From assembly GCA_022606425.2 (NCBI GenBank), contig JAHDVF020000185.1, positions 372,001 through 436,000 of the forward strand: 64,000 bases of DNA. Reading direction: 5' to 3'. The DNA comes from Lepidostoma basale (Eukaryota; Arthropoda; Insecta; Trichoptera; Lepidostomatidae). The position numbers and the translations under genes were made by a program. A model generated the notes under the pieces. The model saw nothing but the letters and a program-made list of their open reading frames with translations. It ran no database searches and had not been told where the DNA came from. This document shows, in pieces, positions 32,650 through 42,580 of the stretch (the stretch's first letter is position 1; the number at the start of each line of letters is the position of its first letter).

Positions 32650-32908
32650 AAGGCGGCCCACACTGTTTGAAACAAACTCTCCACAGGGGTGACCTTGGTG
32701 GAGAGCTGTGGAGCCCGCGGTTGGTGTAGCGTCCACACTTGGTTTAAAACAAGCTCTCCACACGTGGAATGCGTGTTTAAACGCGCGTCCGTCCACAAAG
32801 TTTGTTGAAGGTCAAACGAATTTTGGTTTCAAACAAGTGTCTACACAGTTTTGAACCGCCGGTGGAGACCGATGTGGAGAGCTTGTTTAAAACAGTGTGG
32901 CCCGCCTT
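32650..32908. mobile_element. MITE C, copy 2 (full length)
   Basis: The ends AAGGCGGCCCACACTGTTTG and (complement) AAGGCGGGCCACACTGTTTT are inverted repeats. TTA lies on both sides (32647-32649, 32909-32911). The interior is itself partly palindromic (CAAGCTCTCCACACGTGGA). A 3-bp duplication would suit PIF/Harbinger-type mobilisation, but TAT at copy 1 does not fit the TWA rule well, so the superfamily is open. Confidence 0.85.
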
Positions 32909-33254
32909 TTAAACAGAAAATTTTAAAGACCGCGTGGCAAATAATATTAAAAAAAAATTTAATGTCCAAAAACTAAATTAAGAGATGATTGTCATTCTAC
33001 TAATATTATCTTTATTTTGCAACTGGTTTAATTGTAGAACTATTAAATTATTGTATTTTTTTAAATATATCAAATATATTATTGAATTAGTATTATCTAT
33101 CCAAGTCATTCTAATTATCAATTTATTTTTGTTACTGTCGTAAAAAATATTACAAAATAATATTATACGAGTATATCGATTTATATAATTCTGAACACAG
33201 CTTCTATGCATAAGAATGGGATAAAAACATCATTTTGTAATAGAAACAACAAAA

Positions 33255-33480
33255 CAATTCCAGTCAGCCAATAAAGCAAGTTTCTATGATCGTGCTTTCA
33301 GCGTTGCAGGTACGTTGGCGTGGAATAGCCTCTATGTTAGAATTAAGTATGAGGATAGTGACGTTAAATTAATGAAACTTCTTAAGACTGCACTATTCGG
33401 TCAGTCATTTCCTAGTGCGCCCTTGTAGTAATTGATTTTACAAAACGGCGCACTTAAAATATAAGTCATCAAAATAATAA
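33255..33480 (+). mobile_element. CR1/Jockey-type LINE 3' end relic
   Basis: The plus strand encodes FYDRAFSVAGTLAWNSLYV, then LMKLLKTALFGQSF. This is the usual C terminus of CR1/Jockey-type pol proteins (YxxRAFSVAAPxLWNSLP...FKxxLKTxLF). It ends in an (AAT)n tail at about 33471-33490. Only the last ~60 codons remain. Confidence 0.75.
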
Positions 33481-33615
33481 TAATAATAATCTTGTTTATG
33501 GTTTGCGATGAGTATTTTTAAAAGATTCATTATTTTGCTTTCGTAAACGTTCTTTCAATACAATTTTTTTTAGAATAAATACCTCAAATATAAATGATTT
33601 AAACAGGTACATATA

Positions 33616-34212
33616 GGGTCAAAGCACCAGTATTTTACCGCCCCCCAGTAAATGACCGTTGGTTAATAAAACAAAATATAATAAGAATTGTTCTATGTGT
33701 CCAGTCAAAAAACATTAATCACAAGAAACTATGACAAAAGAGGTAGGCAGAGACAACTGTTGTTAAGAAACAAAACTATCAGTTTTGAACTGTGCCTTGT
33801 CAAACGGTAAAAGTGCGTCTTCCCGTTGTTGTTCTGAGATTGTTAGTAGTTTTTTATAAGGAAAAGTGTGGTAAGTGTTTTTTTAATGTTATTTCGTATG
33901 CAATTCTTTGAATATTTACATATTTTTACATAATAGGGTGTTTCATAATGTGACAATGTAACAAAATCTATGTATTGTATCAATATAACCTGAAGTGGTT
34001 AATTACTGGTGATTGTGTTTTTTTTTTAGTGAAATGTTAATTTTAATAGTAATACTCATATTTCAATAAAAAAAGTTAGAGAATTTAGAGAAGTCAATGT
34101 GTTTTTTATTGTTTTATTTTATTTTGTACACTGAAATAATGAAATTAATGCCTTCAATGTGGATTTCAGTACAAGCTGAACCTCAAACGGTTATTCATTG
34201 GTGCTTTGACCC
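33616..34212. mobile_element. TIR element, non-autonomous (597 bp)
   Basis: GGGTCAAAGCACCA at the left is mirrored by TGGTGCTTTGACCC at the right, with TA on both sides (33614-33615, 34213-34214). The interior has no long frame. It does have a transcript-like block (33800-33870) ending AAAGTGTG|GTAAGTG and, 280 bases later, GTGGATTTCAG. That could be a splice pair left from an autonomous parent. Confidence 0.75.
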
Positions 34213-34694
34213 TAATTCAATAAAACAATAAGTTTTAAAGTTGAAAAATTGATATTGTAAATATATGTAAGAAGCAATCCCCTCGGAAGATATTATTACT
34301 AATGAAATATCGTATATAAGATAACATCTTAAAGTTAACGAAATTAATGTAAGTACGCGTAACTCGTTCAGAGAGTAAACTTCTGATCGGCTAATTAAGG
34401 TATTATCGACCAGAAACTGTTATTTGGTGCTCGGCTGACAAATTAAATCAACTTCCCTTGGGATTCTGAGGCACCACGAAGGTAGCGGAGTAACCAATCA
34501 AGGCCCTCTCATAAGACTGTCAATTTGAACACTGAAAGAATATTACATCATGATAATTAACTGTCGCCAATGGTAATGAATGCCTAGTGTAGTGACCAGT
34601 GACGTGCGTGTGGTCAGTTTTGACAGATATCATAATACAAGTATAAAGCCGGATGTCATTAAAAAAAATACGAGAATATTTTGAATACAAATCA
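34213..34694. other. Unassigned DNA
   Basis: 34420-34510 is more balanced in composition. I see no exon or repeat boundary. Confidence 0.3.
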
Positions 34695-35215
34695 AACCTC
34701 ACAATGGAGTTCTGGTCCCAACTCTTATGTATGGAAGCGAAGCATGGAACTGGCAGAAATAAGATGAGAGCAGAATAAATGCGGTAGAGATGAGGTCCCT
34801 AAGACGTATGTGTGGTAGAACGATGTACGACAGAATCTCAAATGCTAATATTAGGAAGGAATGTAGAGCGAAAGAAGGTATTATGTACAAAATTATGAAA
34901 GGTTCGCTGCGTTGGTTCGGACATATAGAGCGCATGAGTGAAGAAAGAATGGTTAAAAAAATATACGTTAACGATGTAAATGGAGTAAGAAGTCGAGGTA
35001 GACAGAGGAAAACATGGCATGACCAAATTAATCAAATATTAAAGGTTGGTCATGTCAGAAGCCGGAAGAATGACTGTGACATGACCGTGCGTGTATGACT
35101 CGATGTATGAATGTGGAGGAAGCTAGAGAGGTGTGCCAGGATAGAGTAGTGTGGCGGTCCATTCTCTCTGCCTACCCCTGCGGGGAAACGGCGTGGCGGT
35201 TTGTTGTTGTTGTTG
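34695..35215 (+). mobile_element. Family A copy, (TTG)n-tailed subfamily
   Basis: It starts in HNGVLVPTLMYGSEAWNW and runs through MRSLRRMCGRTMYDRIS, LRWFGHIERM and RQRKTWHDQIN. A small insertion near 35070 breaks the frame before ACMTRCMN. The 3' end has CCCCTGCGGGG and a TTG/GTT tail (35199-35216). Confidence 0.9.
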
Positions 35216-36104
35216 CAAATCAAACCTAATCAAATCAAATCAGTTTATTATCTCAACATACATTAAAAACAATATTAATGTTTAAGGCATCTATTGAGCT
35301 CATGTTAAATATAATATATAATATAATACTGTTCCTGGTGTTATAAATTATAATACGAGTAGATAGAAAAAAAGGATTTACATTAAAAGTTTAAATTTAT
35401 CACTAATTACGATTGTACCATGAATATTTCACGGGTTGCAACTAGTACATATTGTAGATACAAGAAAAAAATATTCCAACGTCCCCCTCTTTCATAATAA
35501 TGATTTAACTTTATCTATACCTATTTATAATCACAAAGATGAAATTAAAAAGATTATCGAATGTATCAGAAACGTTGATGTTTGGATAGTTTCTTAAATT
35601 GTTCGTTGTTGTTAAAACCATTCATTATTATTTATTAAAATACATACGCCACGACCGCCACCCTTAACTGCTTCAAAACCCCTCATTTACATCTGGACAC
35701 ATTACCGCCCCCGTGGAAAGGGCTAGCGCCCACTGGGAGGCGGTTAAAAATAACAAATGTATAAGGAATTCCTACCTAAAGATCTACTTGCTCCACTTTG
35801 TATCATAAGTTGAGATATTGTAAACAAAAAAAGGAGTACATGATACACTTCTATCCATCCGATAGTCTTCGACTCGTCCGGTCTTTCTTCCATTCGACTA
35901 GGGCAGTGGTTGGCAAACTGTGGCTTGCGAGCCAATTGAGGCTCTTTGGCAACAAAAGCTCAGCTATTCTACGAAGGACGTGTTTAAAACCCATTTTATT
36001 TTGTAAGTATTTGAGCAGTCTTATTGGTGAAAACCTGGAGTAATGCATGAAATAAAAAAAAACACATCAATCATACCAGAATTATGTGTTTTTTAAATAT
36101 GGAA
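35216..36104. other. LINE tail scrap and hAT-like end fragments
   Basis: AATCAAATCAAATCAG (about 35227) followed by TTTAAGGCATCTATTGAG resembles the tail region of a CR1/Jockey LINE. The latter string recurs at 36510. 35640-35750 has CCGCCCCCGTGG/GGGCTAGCGCCC-type sequence like the hAT MITEs. 35902 has GGCAGTGGTTGGCAAACTG, a hAT-like terminal motif. No full element can be delimited. Confidence 0.45.
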
Positions 36105-36365
36105 TCGAAGGAAGAGCCGACACTGACAGAACCAAACATCTCTTAAGAGTAACAGAAATAAGAACATTGCGACCAATTGTGGCAAGAGAACCCTTAGAGA
36201 TAGGATACCCAATGAAAAAATTCGCAAATCCTGCAAAATTGAAGACGTAGTAAGATGGAGTAGGCAGAAAAGACGATTCTGGAGGGACCACATTGAGAGA
36301 ATGGATCCAGCAAGAATTCCTAAGTTCGCGATGCACGAGAATCTAGAGGGCCGTCGACGATGTAA
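36105..36365 (+). mobile_element. Family C LINE C-terminal relic
   Basis: With one frameshift the plus strand reads DTDRTKHLLRVTEIRTLRP, then IEDVVRWSRQKRRFWRDHI, then ERMDPARIPKFAMHENLEG. These are in the order expected of an RTE-like pol C terminus. It stops short of the GRPPKRW motif. Confidence 0.7.
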
Positions 36366-36661
36366 TTTTTTTTTAATAATTACAGTGTATAAATTCTATA
36401 CCTATTCGGTGAATAGATTTTATCGAATTTAAAAAAATTGTGGTTGTAAAATAAATATGGTTATTTAAATAAATTGTAATTTGCAACAGACAATACAACC
36501 AATTTTAAGGTTTAAGGCATCTATTGAGTACAGATAAAATATTATATATATTTAATGTAATACCAAGAACGTATGTGAGATGGTTTGACATTAAGAAGAC
36601 AAGAGTATTTGTCTTCTGAACGTACTTTCACTAATATGAATTTTATTAACTGTTAAAATAT
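36366..36661. other. AT-rich spacer with LINE-tail scrap
   Basis: GGTTTAAGGCATCTATTGAG near 36509 also occurs near 35280. Otherwise nothing is recognised. Confidence 0.4.
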
Positions 36662-37706
36662 CTATATAATAATATAAAGTAAAAATGGAGACATCACGCC
36701 TTGGTTTGATATCACGAAGGGTGTTCAGCAGGGCTGCGTGATGTCTCCATGGTTGTTCAATCTGTATATGGACAAGTGTATGAAAGAACTTAAAGGTATA
36801 AATGCTGGTGCTAAGATGGGTGATCTGTCTGTAAACTGTCTGCTTTACGCGGACGATGCCGTTCTCGTTGCGGATAGTGCGGACGAATTATAAGTCTTGG
36901 TGTCGAGAATGTATGAGGCATGCAAGTCAAATGATTTAATGATGAATGTCGGAAAGTCAAAGGTGATGGTTTTCGAAAGGGAAGAGCAAATGACAGTTTG
37001 TAATATAAGTGTGAACGAAGAGAACTTGGAACAGGTGAGGGAATTTGTGTATTTAGGTAGCATGTTCACAGCAGATGCCCGAACGGATAGTGACGTCGAA
37101 AGAAGGGTTGGTGCGGGTAAAAAAGTGAATGGAGCTTTAAAAATAGTTATTGGAAACAAGAATTTATCAATGAAAGCGAAAACGGCCGTTCACAATGGAG
37201 TTCTGGTCCCAACCCTAATGTATGGAAGCGAAGCATGGAACTGGCAGAAGAAGGATAAGAGTAGAATAAATGCGGTAGAGATGAGGTCCCTAAGACGTAT
37301 GTGTGGTAGAACGATATACGACAGAATCTCAAATGCTGATATAAGAAAGGAATGTAGAGCGGAAGAAGGTATTATGAACAAAATTATGAAAGGATCGCTG
37401 CGTTGGTTCGGACATATGGAACGCATGGATGGAGAAAGAATGGTTAAGAAAGTATACGTTAATGATGTAAATGGGGTACGAAGTCGAGGCAGACCGAGGA
37501 AAACATGGCATGACCAAATTAATCAAATTTTAAAGGTTGGTCATGTTAGAAGTCGGAGGAATCGACGTGCGTGTATGACTCGTTGTATGAATGTGGAGGA
37601 AGCTAGAGAGGTTTGCTAGGATAGAGTAGTGTGGTGGTCCATTCTCTCTGCCTACCCCTGCGGGGAAACGGCGTGATGGTTTGTATGTATGTATGTATGT
37701 ATGTTA
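36662..37706 (+). mobile_element. Family A, longest copy (RT palm to tail)
   Basis: This is the most complete family A copy in the window. It starts within the reverse transcriptase (NGDITPWFDITKGV) and continues to the hairpin CCCCTGCGGGG and a (TATG)n tail at about 37681-37703. The endonuclease and RT fingers are missing. Confidence 0.95.
36665..37619 (+). pseudogene. Family A pol, 5'-truncated
   Basis: The reading frame holds RT block GVQQGCVMSPWLFNLYMD, then LLYADDAVLVA (YADD catalytic site) and an in-frame TAA at 36891-36893. From 36897 it is open for 240 codons: NVGKSKVMVF, FVYLGSMFT, LMYGSEAWNW, MRSLRRMCGRTIYDRIS, LRWFGHMERMDGERMVKK, RGRPRKTWHDQIN and NRRACMTRCMN. It ends at TAG where other copies have CAG (VCQDR). 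Thus two point changes are the only breaks in over 300 codons, which suggests a fairly young copy. The product would copy its own RNA at a nicked target. I do not assign the clade: the GVxQGCVMSP block differs from the RTE copy at 40976. Confidence 0.9.
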
Positions 37707-37711
37707 AAAAA

Positions 37712-37875
37712 TGAAACGCTGTTTTTGTATCGCATTTTTATTTGTTTATGGCGACAGCTGTTTCATCAACCTATGCTGACATAATCAGGTGTTACAATAA
37801 TTTTTTGAACTGTTAAAATTAAATTTTATCATTTTTCGAATATTTGTGTAACAAATGGACATCAAGGTTCGAAAA
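37712..37875. mobile_element. MITE B, left half (split)
   Basis: ATGAAACGCTGTTTTTGTAT, GGCGACAGCTGTTTCATCAA and ACATAATCAGGTGTTACAAT match one arm of MITE B. The opposite arm lies at 38255-38330, beyond an inserted RTE-tailed element. Confidence 0.65.
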
Positions 37876-37934
37876 ATTACGAAAATTCATTTTATTAACT
37901 AAAATTAAATTTATAACAGGGGGAGTAAGGGGGA

Positions 37935-38236
37935 TCCTATTGACTCTTCGAGCGGTGCATGGCCATCACCGTGGTGCGCTGGAGGATTGATCTGATCCCA
38001 AGTACCTATCCACACCTCCTCGACTTTGGTCTCCCCAACTATGCGAAATGTTAGAGATCAATTAATTAACCTCGGTGGATAATATTGATGCATAGGCTAA
38101 CGTGGAATGACACCTCGCCAACCCGTCTGGCAAGCGTGGCGTTCTAATGCCAACCACACACCGTATGACATGTCATACATGGAGAAGTATGGAGGAGGCC
38201 TATGTCCAGCAGTGGACGACAACGGCTGTTAAAGAA
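37935..38236 (+). mobile_element. RTE-tailed SINE-like element, copy 1
   Basis: From TGACTCTTCGAGCGGTGCAT through TCCACACCTCCTCGAC and CCTCGGTGGATAATATTGAT to AGGCCTATGTCCAGCAGTGG and CGGCTGTTAAAGAAGAAG. It is nearly the same as 48655-48980. The last ~50 bases match RTE LINE 3' ends. The body has no open frame, so it may depend on RTE machinery. Confidence 0.8.
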
Positions 38237-38254
38237 GAAGAAAGAAGAAAAAAT

Positions 38255-38340
38255 ATTGTAACACTTGATGATGTCAACATAGATTGACGAAACAATTTTA
38301 TATTTTAACAGTTAATTATGTCAGAACAATAGACTATTTA
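38255..38340. mobile_element. MITE B, right half
   Basis: TTGTAACACTTGATGATGTC, AACATAGATTGACGAAACA and TATTTTAACAGTT are complementary to the half at 37712-37875. Confidence 0.6.
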
Positions 38341-38344
38341 ATAT

Positions 38345-38835
38345 GATTACAATATTTTTTTTGAATGTATACATATACTTGTATACGAATACTGGATTTC
38401 ACCCATTGCGTATTGTAATCATATCTGGTCTAAAGTTTGGCATATAGATAGGAGTGACATCTCGAGGCGGCTTCTAACAATGCGCTAATAGCGGGATAGC
38501 CTTTCACATTGTGTTAAAAAGATGTTCTGCTTAATGCTTAATAAACATAAATCTCCAAAGATGCCGTTAGTATGTAGATTATATATAGATTAATCTTAGA
38601 GATTAACATATATAATCAAAATCTTCATAGATGGCGCATTGAAACTGACATGTGAAATCTGGTGTAGGACTTTAACATATATAAACTTCCAAAGGGTGGA
38701 ATGGGGAATGTTGTAATTGCATGAGGCGTGCGCTTAACCCAACCAAAATCCGGGTCCTGTAAACACCTTGATCAACCATATTCGGTTTCCAACTTGCATC
38801 TTCGTCTCTACTGAGATACAATTAAATCATATTTA
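38345..38835 (-). repeat. Interspersed repeat R, copy 1
   Basis: ACTTGTATACGAATACTGGA, GAGGCGGCTTCTAACAATGC, GATGGCGCATTGAAACTGAC and GGGGAATGTTGTAATTG through ATCTTCGTCTCTACTGAGAT mirror 49538-50048. The two copies are in opposite orientation. About 490 bases, non-coding, with an internal palindrome (TAATCTTAGAGATTA). Class unknown. Confidence 0.75.
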
Positions 38836-39282
38836 ATATGAATTTTCACAGATACTTAGCTCTTGCTCTCGCTGAATAAATGAGATTGCGGACCACTGGG
38901 CTAGGGGTGTGCACATTAAAAAATAAAAGTTTCCCCAGCTCTGGTCCGCGGGAGATGTCAAAGTTGCCACGTCAACTTAAATATGAGATAATTTCACGGG
39001 AAGTTCCGCAGCACGGGTCCAAGTTTCTTAATTAAAACTTGTGCCGGGGCGAAAAAATGCGTACCGCGGCCCCAGCGTCCGCCGGTAAATAATAACGGCG
39101 AGAAGCGGCGCCGTACACGAATCGGACGTCCCTCGCGATGTCGTTTTCTAATGCTCCTGCAGCTTGCTACATCCGTTTTCAAGGGATACAAATCGTTGAG
39201 TTAAGGTTTCAGAGGGGAAATTGAAAATACGTTAAACAATTTGTTTTCGAATATACGAGTATACAAATAATTGTAGACAAAT
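38836..39282. other. GC-richer non-coding island
   Basis: 38930-39190 is more G+C-rich (CCGCGGCCCCAGCGTCCGCC, GAAGCGGCGCCGTACACG). It holds a 65-codon minus-strand open stretch without family resemblance or splice pair. No repeat match in the window. Confidence 0.35.
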
Positions 39283-39520
39283 AACTAACTAATTGTCTCC
39301 CCGGAGAGGTAGGCAGAAGAAATGGAACGCCACACTGTTCTGTCCTGACATACTTCTCTCGCTTCCTCTACATTTATGCATCTTGTCATGCATGCACGTC
39401 GATTTTTCCGACTCCTCACGTCGAAGAAATCGACGCGCGTGCATGACACTATGTATGAATGTTGAGGATCAAGAGAAGTACGCCAGGAAACAAAAATGTG
39501 GTAGTCACAATCTCCTGGCT
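39283..39520. mobile_element. Family A 3' ends as an inverted pair
   Basis: 39290-39415 is a minus-strand family A 3' end, with the tail AACTAACTAATT at its left. It is followed at once by a plus-strand copy of the NRRACM-CMNVE region (39422-39515). GTCGATTTTTCCGACTCCTC meets AAGAAATCGACGCGCGTGC at the centre. Unlike 4093-4620, both arms cover the same part of the element. Confidence 0.75.
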
Positions 39521-39754
39521 CAGTAACATAGGGACTGGACAGGCTTAAAAAGCGAGAAGGAATTATTTCAAGCTACCAGGGACAGAGATACCTACTCATA
39601 AGTGATAGTCATTGATGGGGATCGGACATAACAAAGAAAAGAAGAAGACATTTAAAAAAAACGAAACCGTTTGAGAATTTTATTGATTCATTTCCGTTTG
39701 AAAAAATAATAAATCTCGTTTATTGTTTCAACAATGATGTAAAACTCCATATTA

Positions 39755-39942
39755 AATAATCAATACGAAAACGTCTGTTTTCTAGAAGTTTTATTATATT
39801 TTATGCGAATGACATGTTTCGCCCTTCTAAGGCATCATCAAATCTAAGGCATTTGATAATGCCTTAGAAGGGCGAAACATGTCATTCCCATAAAATATAA
39901 TAAAACTTCTAGAAAACTGACGTTTTCATTCGTATTAATAAA
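39755..39942. mobile_element. Palindromic MITE A, best copy
   Basis: TCTAGAAGTTTTATTATATT, ATGCGAATGACATGTTTCGC and CCTTCTAAGGCAT on the left are mirrored by ATGCCTTAGAAGGGCGAAAC, ATGTCATTCCCATAAAATA and AATAAAACTTCTAGAAAAC on the right. The central loop is about 25 bases. Arms are ~80 bases and nearly perfect. Confidence 0.85.
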
Positions 39943-39977
39943 TCTCGTATTTTTTTTTGAGTAAGTATAAAAGAACA

Positions 39978-40207
39978 ACATTTACCAACGATGCATCGGT
40001 TTTCACGGTGTAATACGCAAATACAGAATGTATACGGGATTCGGGGTACAAATATTCAGAGGGGGAATCCAATTTGCCCGTTGACTCGGTCGGTAAAGTC
40101 GACAGACTAGTTCCGCCCGGTGCAGTGCTTCCACGGCCGCCGCCTACCGATCCACCGATACCGGGAGATTGCCCGTACACATGTACCTTCTTATTTGGGA
40201 ATCCCCT
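39978..40207 (-). CDS. Weak coding-exon candidate, unrecognised
   Basis: The minus strand has a GC-richer open stretch reading GQSPGIGGSVGGGRGSTAPG, LPTESTGKLDSPSEYLY and PESRIHSVFAYYTVKTDAS. It ends at TTG|GTAAATG, a fair donor. The upstream side lacks a good acceptor (no pyrimidine tract), and a TGA lies just beyond the open stretch. It could be a membralin-gene or other minus-strand exon, or only a GC-rich non-coding island. I know no family with this sequence. Confidence 0.22.
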
Positions 40208-40281
40208 CAAATTGTATCACCGGGTTCCGTAGAAACGAAATGCTTACAAAGGATGTTCCATTCCAAAGCCAAAATAATAAC

Positions 40282-40535
40282 AATAACAACAACAAACCAT
40301 CACACCGTTTCCTCGTAGGGGTAGGCAGAGAGAATGGACCGCCATATTACTCTAATCCTGACATCACTAAGGTTTTCTCCAATTCATACAGCGAGTCACA
40401 AACACACGTCAATTTATCCGACTGCTAATATTGCGGACCATTTAAAATAATTCAATTATTTGTTCTTGCTATGTTTTACTCGGTCTACACATCGTTAACG
40501 TATACTTTCTTAGCCAATATTTCTTCATCTATTTC
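40282..40535 (-). mobile_element. Family A copy, (TTG)n-tailed subfamily
   Basis: AATAACAACAACAAACC at the left is the complement of a (TTG)n-type tail. The damaged hairpin CCCCTACGAGG and the SAYPxxET region follow. The copy decays after 40470 (complement of YVNDV). Confidence 0.8.
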
Positions 40536-40784
40536 TAGAACATTATAGCCACACTCTGTTATTCTGATACATCCGTCCAAATACAAAAAATGCCCTGATT
40601 TTTTTTTATAAGTCGTTGAGGAGAGCACTTAATATTATTTATATCTCTTTAACCTAAAATAAAATTTCATTTAATATTATTCTATTGTACCTACTTATGT
40701 TGAAAGATTTTTCAACTCCCTCTCTCTAACGAACTATCCAGCAACTTATTTTTTGATTCTTGAACAATGATGTTAAACTCAATA

Positions 40785-40975
40785 TTAAATATAAACTGTT
40801 AAATTAAAAACTTTGTTTTATGTATCAGAGTTGTATTTTTATTTTACGCGACATGATGTCAACATAGGTTGACGAAACAGCTGTAGCGTAAAATAAAAAT
40901 ACAATTGTGATATAAAAAAATTAACAATTTATAATGTTCAAAGTATCATAGTGTTTCGGCCAAAACAATGGACAA
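40785..40975. mobile_element. MITE B, palindromic copy
   Basis: GTTGTATTTTTATTTTACGC and GCGTAAAATAAAAATACAAT are inverted around ATGATGTCAACATAGGTTGA, CGAAACAGCTGT. The right flank ends in GTATCATAGTGTTTCGGCC, as in copy 1. Confidence 0.75.
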
Positions 40976-41777
40976 TTCAATATACTTTACAATACATTTC
41001 TCACCTTCGTTTTGCGGATGACATTGTTATTCTGGCGGAATCTGTGGGGGAGCTAGAAGGCATGCTAGATGAACTGAACGCTGCATCCAGACGAGTGGGT
41101 CTCGGGATGAATTTGGACAAGACGAAAGTCATGTATAATGAACATATTATCCCGAGATCAGTAACCGTCGATGGGTCGGCTCTCGAAGTGGTACAAGAAT
41201 ACACATATCTTGGCCAAATCATACAATTAGGACGAAACAATTTCGAGAAAGAAGCCGACCGAAGAACTCAGTTGGGTTGGGCGGCCTTTGGGAAATTACG
41301 TCATTTCTCACTTTCAAAATACTACAATGCCTCAAGACTAAAGTCTTCAACCAGTGCGTTTTGCCAGTCATGACGTACGGAGCCGAGACGTGGACATTGA
41401 CAAAAGGTCTAGTCTACAGATTCAAGGTTGCCCAGCGCGCCATGGAAAGAGCTATGCTTGGAATAACCTTGAGGGACAGATTTAGAAACGAATTTATTCG
41501 ACAACAAACTAAGGTGACTGAGGTGGCTCTACGGATAGGCGGACTGAAGTGGCGGTGGGCTGGCCATATTTGTCGGAGAACCGACAGCCGATGGGGAAGA
41601 CGGATTCTGGAGTGGAGACCGCGTACAGGATTCCGTAGAGTTGGACGTCCCCCTGCCCGCTGGACCGACGATCTGAAGAGGATTGCTGGACATGTATGGA
41701 TGGGAGCGGCAATGGATAGGGGGCGGTGGCGGGCTTTGGGAGAGGCCTACATTCAGCAGTGGATGACAGACGGCTGA
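40976..41777 (+). pseudogene. RTE reverse transcriptase, C-terminal part
   Basis: RT catalytic block FADD (in HLRFADDIVILAESVGEL), then GLGMNLDKTKVM, YTYLGQIIQL, RRTQLGWAAFGKL, LPVMTYGAETWTLTK, RAMERAMLGITLRDR, WAGHICRR, GRPPARWTDDLKRIAG, RWRALGEAYIQQW. This is the complete C-terminal order of lepidopteran RTE pol. One frameshift lies near 41300 between the two open stretches (40951-41373 and 41277-41777), and the second ends TDG-stop. The function would be reverse transcription at the insertion site; the copy is dead for lack of endonuclease and fingers. Confidence 0.92.
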
Positions 41778-41785
41778 TGATGAAT
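40976..41785 (+). mobile_element. RTE-type LINE, RT palm to 3' end
   Basis: A 5'-truncated RTE retrotransposon starting in the RT (LQYISHLRFADDIVIL) and ending just after its stop. It is joined directly to MITE B at the left. Confidence 0.9.
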
Positions 41786-42067
41786 GTTAAAAGTATCATA
41801 GTAAGCACAAATAAATAATTCAGACTACGATTATATCGATAATACGTTGAAATCGAAATCATCCCGTATCATAGCAAGCAACTCGACTCGAGTGTCCCGT
41901 GGGAGACCAAAGCGCATGTGTAATGTAATCTTGATTGGGTTATTCTGGGACCGCAGGAAAATTCCTATTAGAAACTACGAAATAGACATATTTGTATGGA
42001 ATGTAATTTAGGGTGAAAATATTGTAAAGAATTGTACACCATATTAAATATCTGAAATTATATAATG

Positions 42068-42580
42068 GAAGTAAATTGGCTAAAATGGCAGTGCACAGTG
42101 GTGTTCTTCTACCGACCCTTATATATGGATGCGAAGCATGCAACTAGCAAAAGAAGGATAAAATAAGAATAAATGTAGTAGGAATGAGATCTCTTAGACG
42201 AATGTGCGGAAATTCTGTGTTTGATAGAGTGTCGAATGAAAATATAAGAAGTGAATGCGGTGCGAATGATAGTGTTATGAACAAAATAATGAAAGAATCA
42301 TTGAGATGGTACAGACACATGGAAAGAATGGTAAAAAAAGTAAATGTTAACGATGTAAATGGAACTAGAAATAGAGGAAGACCGAAAAAAACGTGGCACG
42401 AACAAATAAATTAAATAAATAGATGTCGGCCACGTGAGGAATCAGATTAATCGACGCGCGTGCATGACACGATGTATGAATGTTGAGGAAGCGAGAGAAA
42501 TATATCAGAAAAGAAAAGTGTGGCAGTCCATTCTTTCTGCCTACCCCTTCGGGGAGACGGCGTGATGGTTAGTTAGTTTA
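42068..42580 (+). mobile_element. Family A copy
   Basis: It starts KMAVHSGVLLPTLIYG, then MRSLRRMCGNSVFDRVS, GRPKKTWHEQIN and a stop, then the NRRAC-like region out of frame. It ends with CCCCTTCGGGG and a short TTAG tail. Confidence 0.9.
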
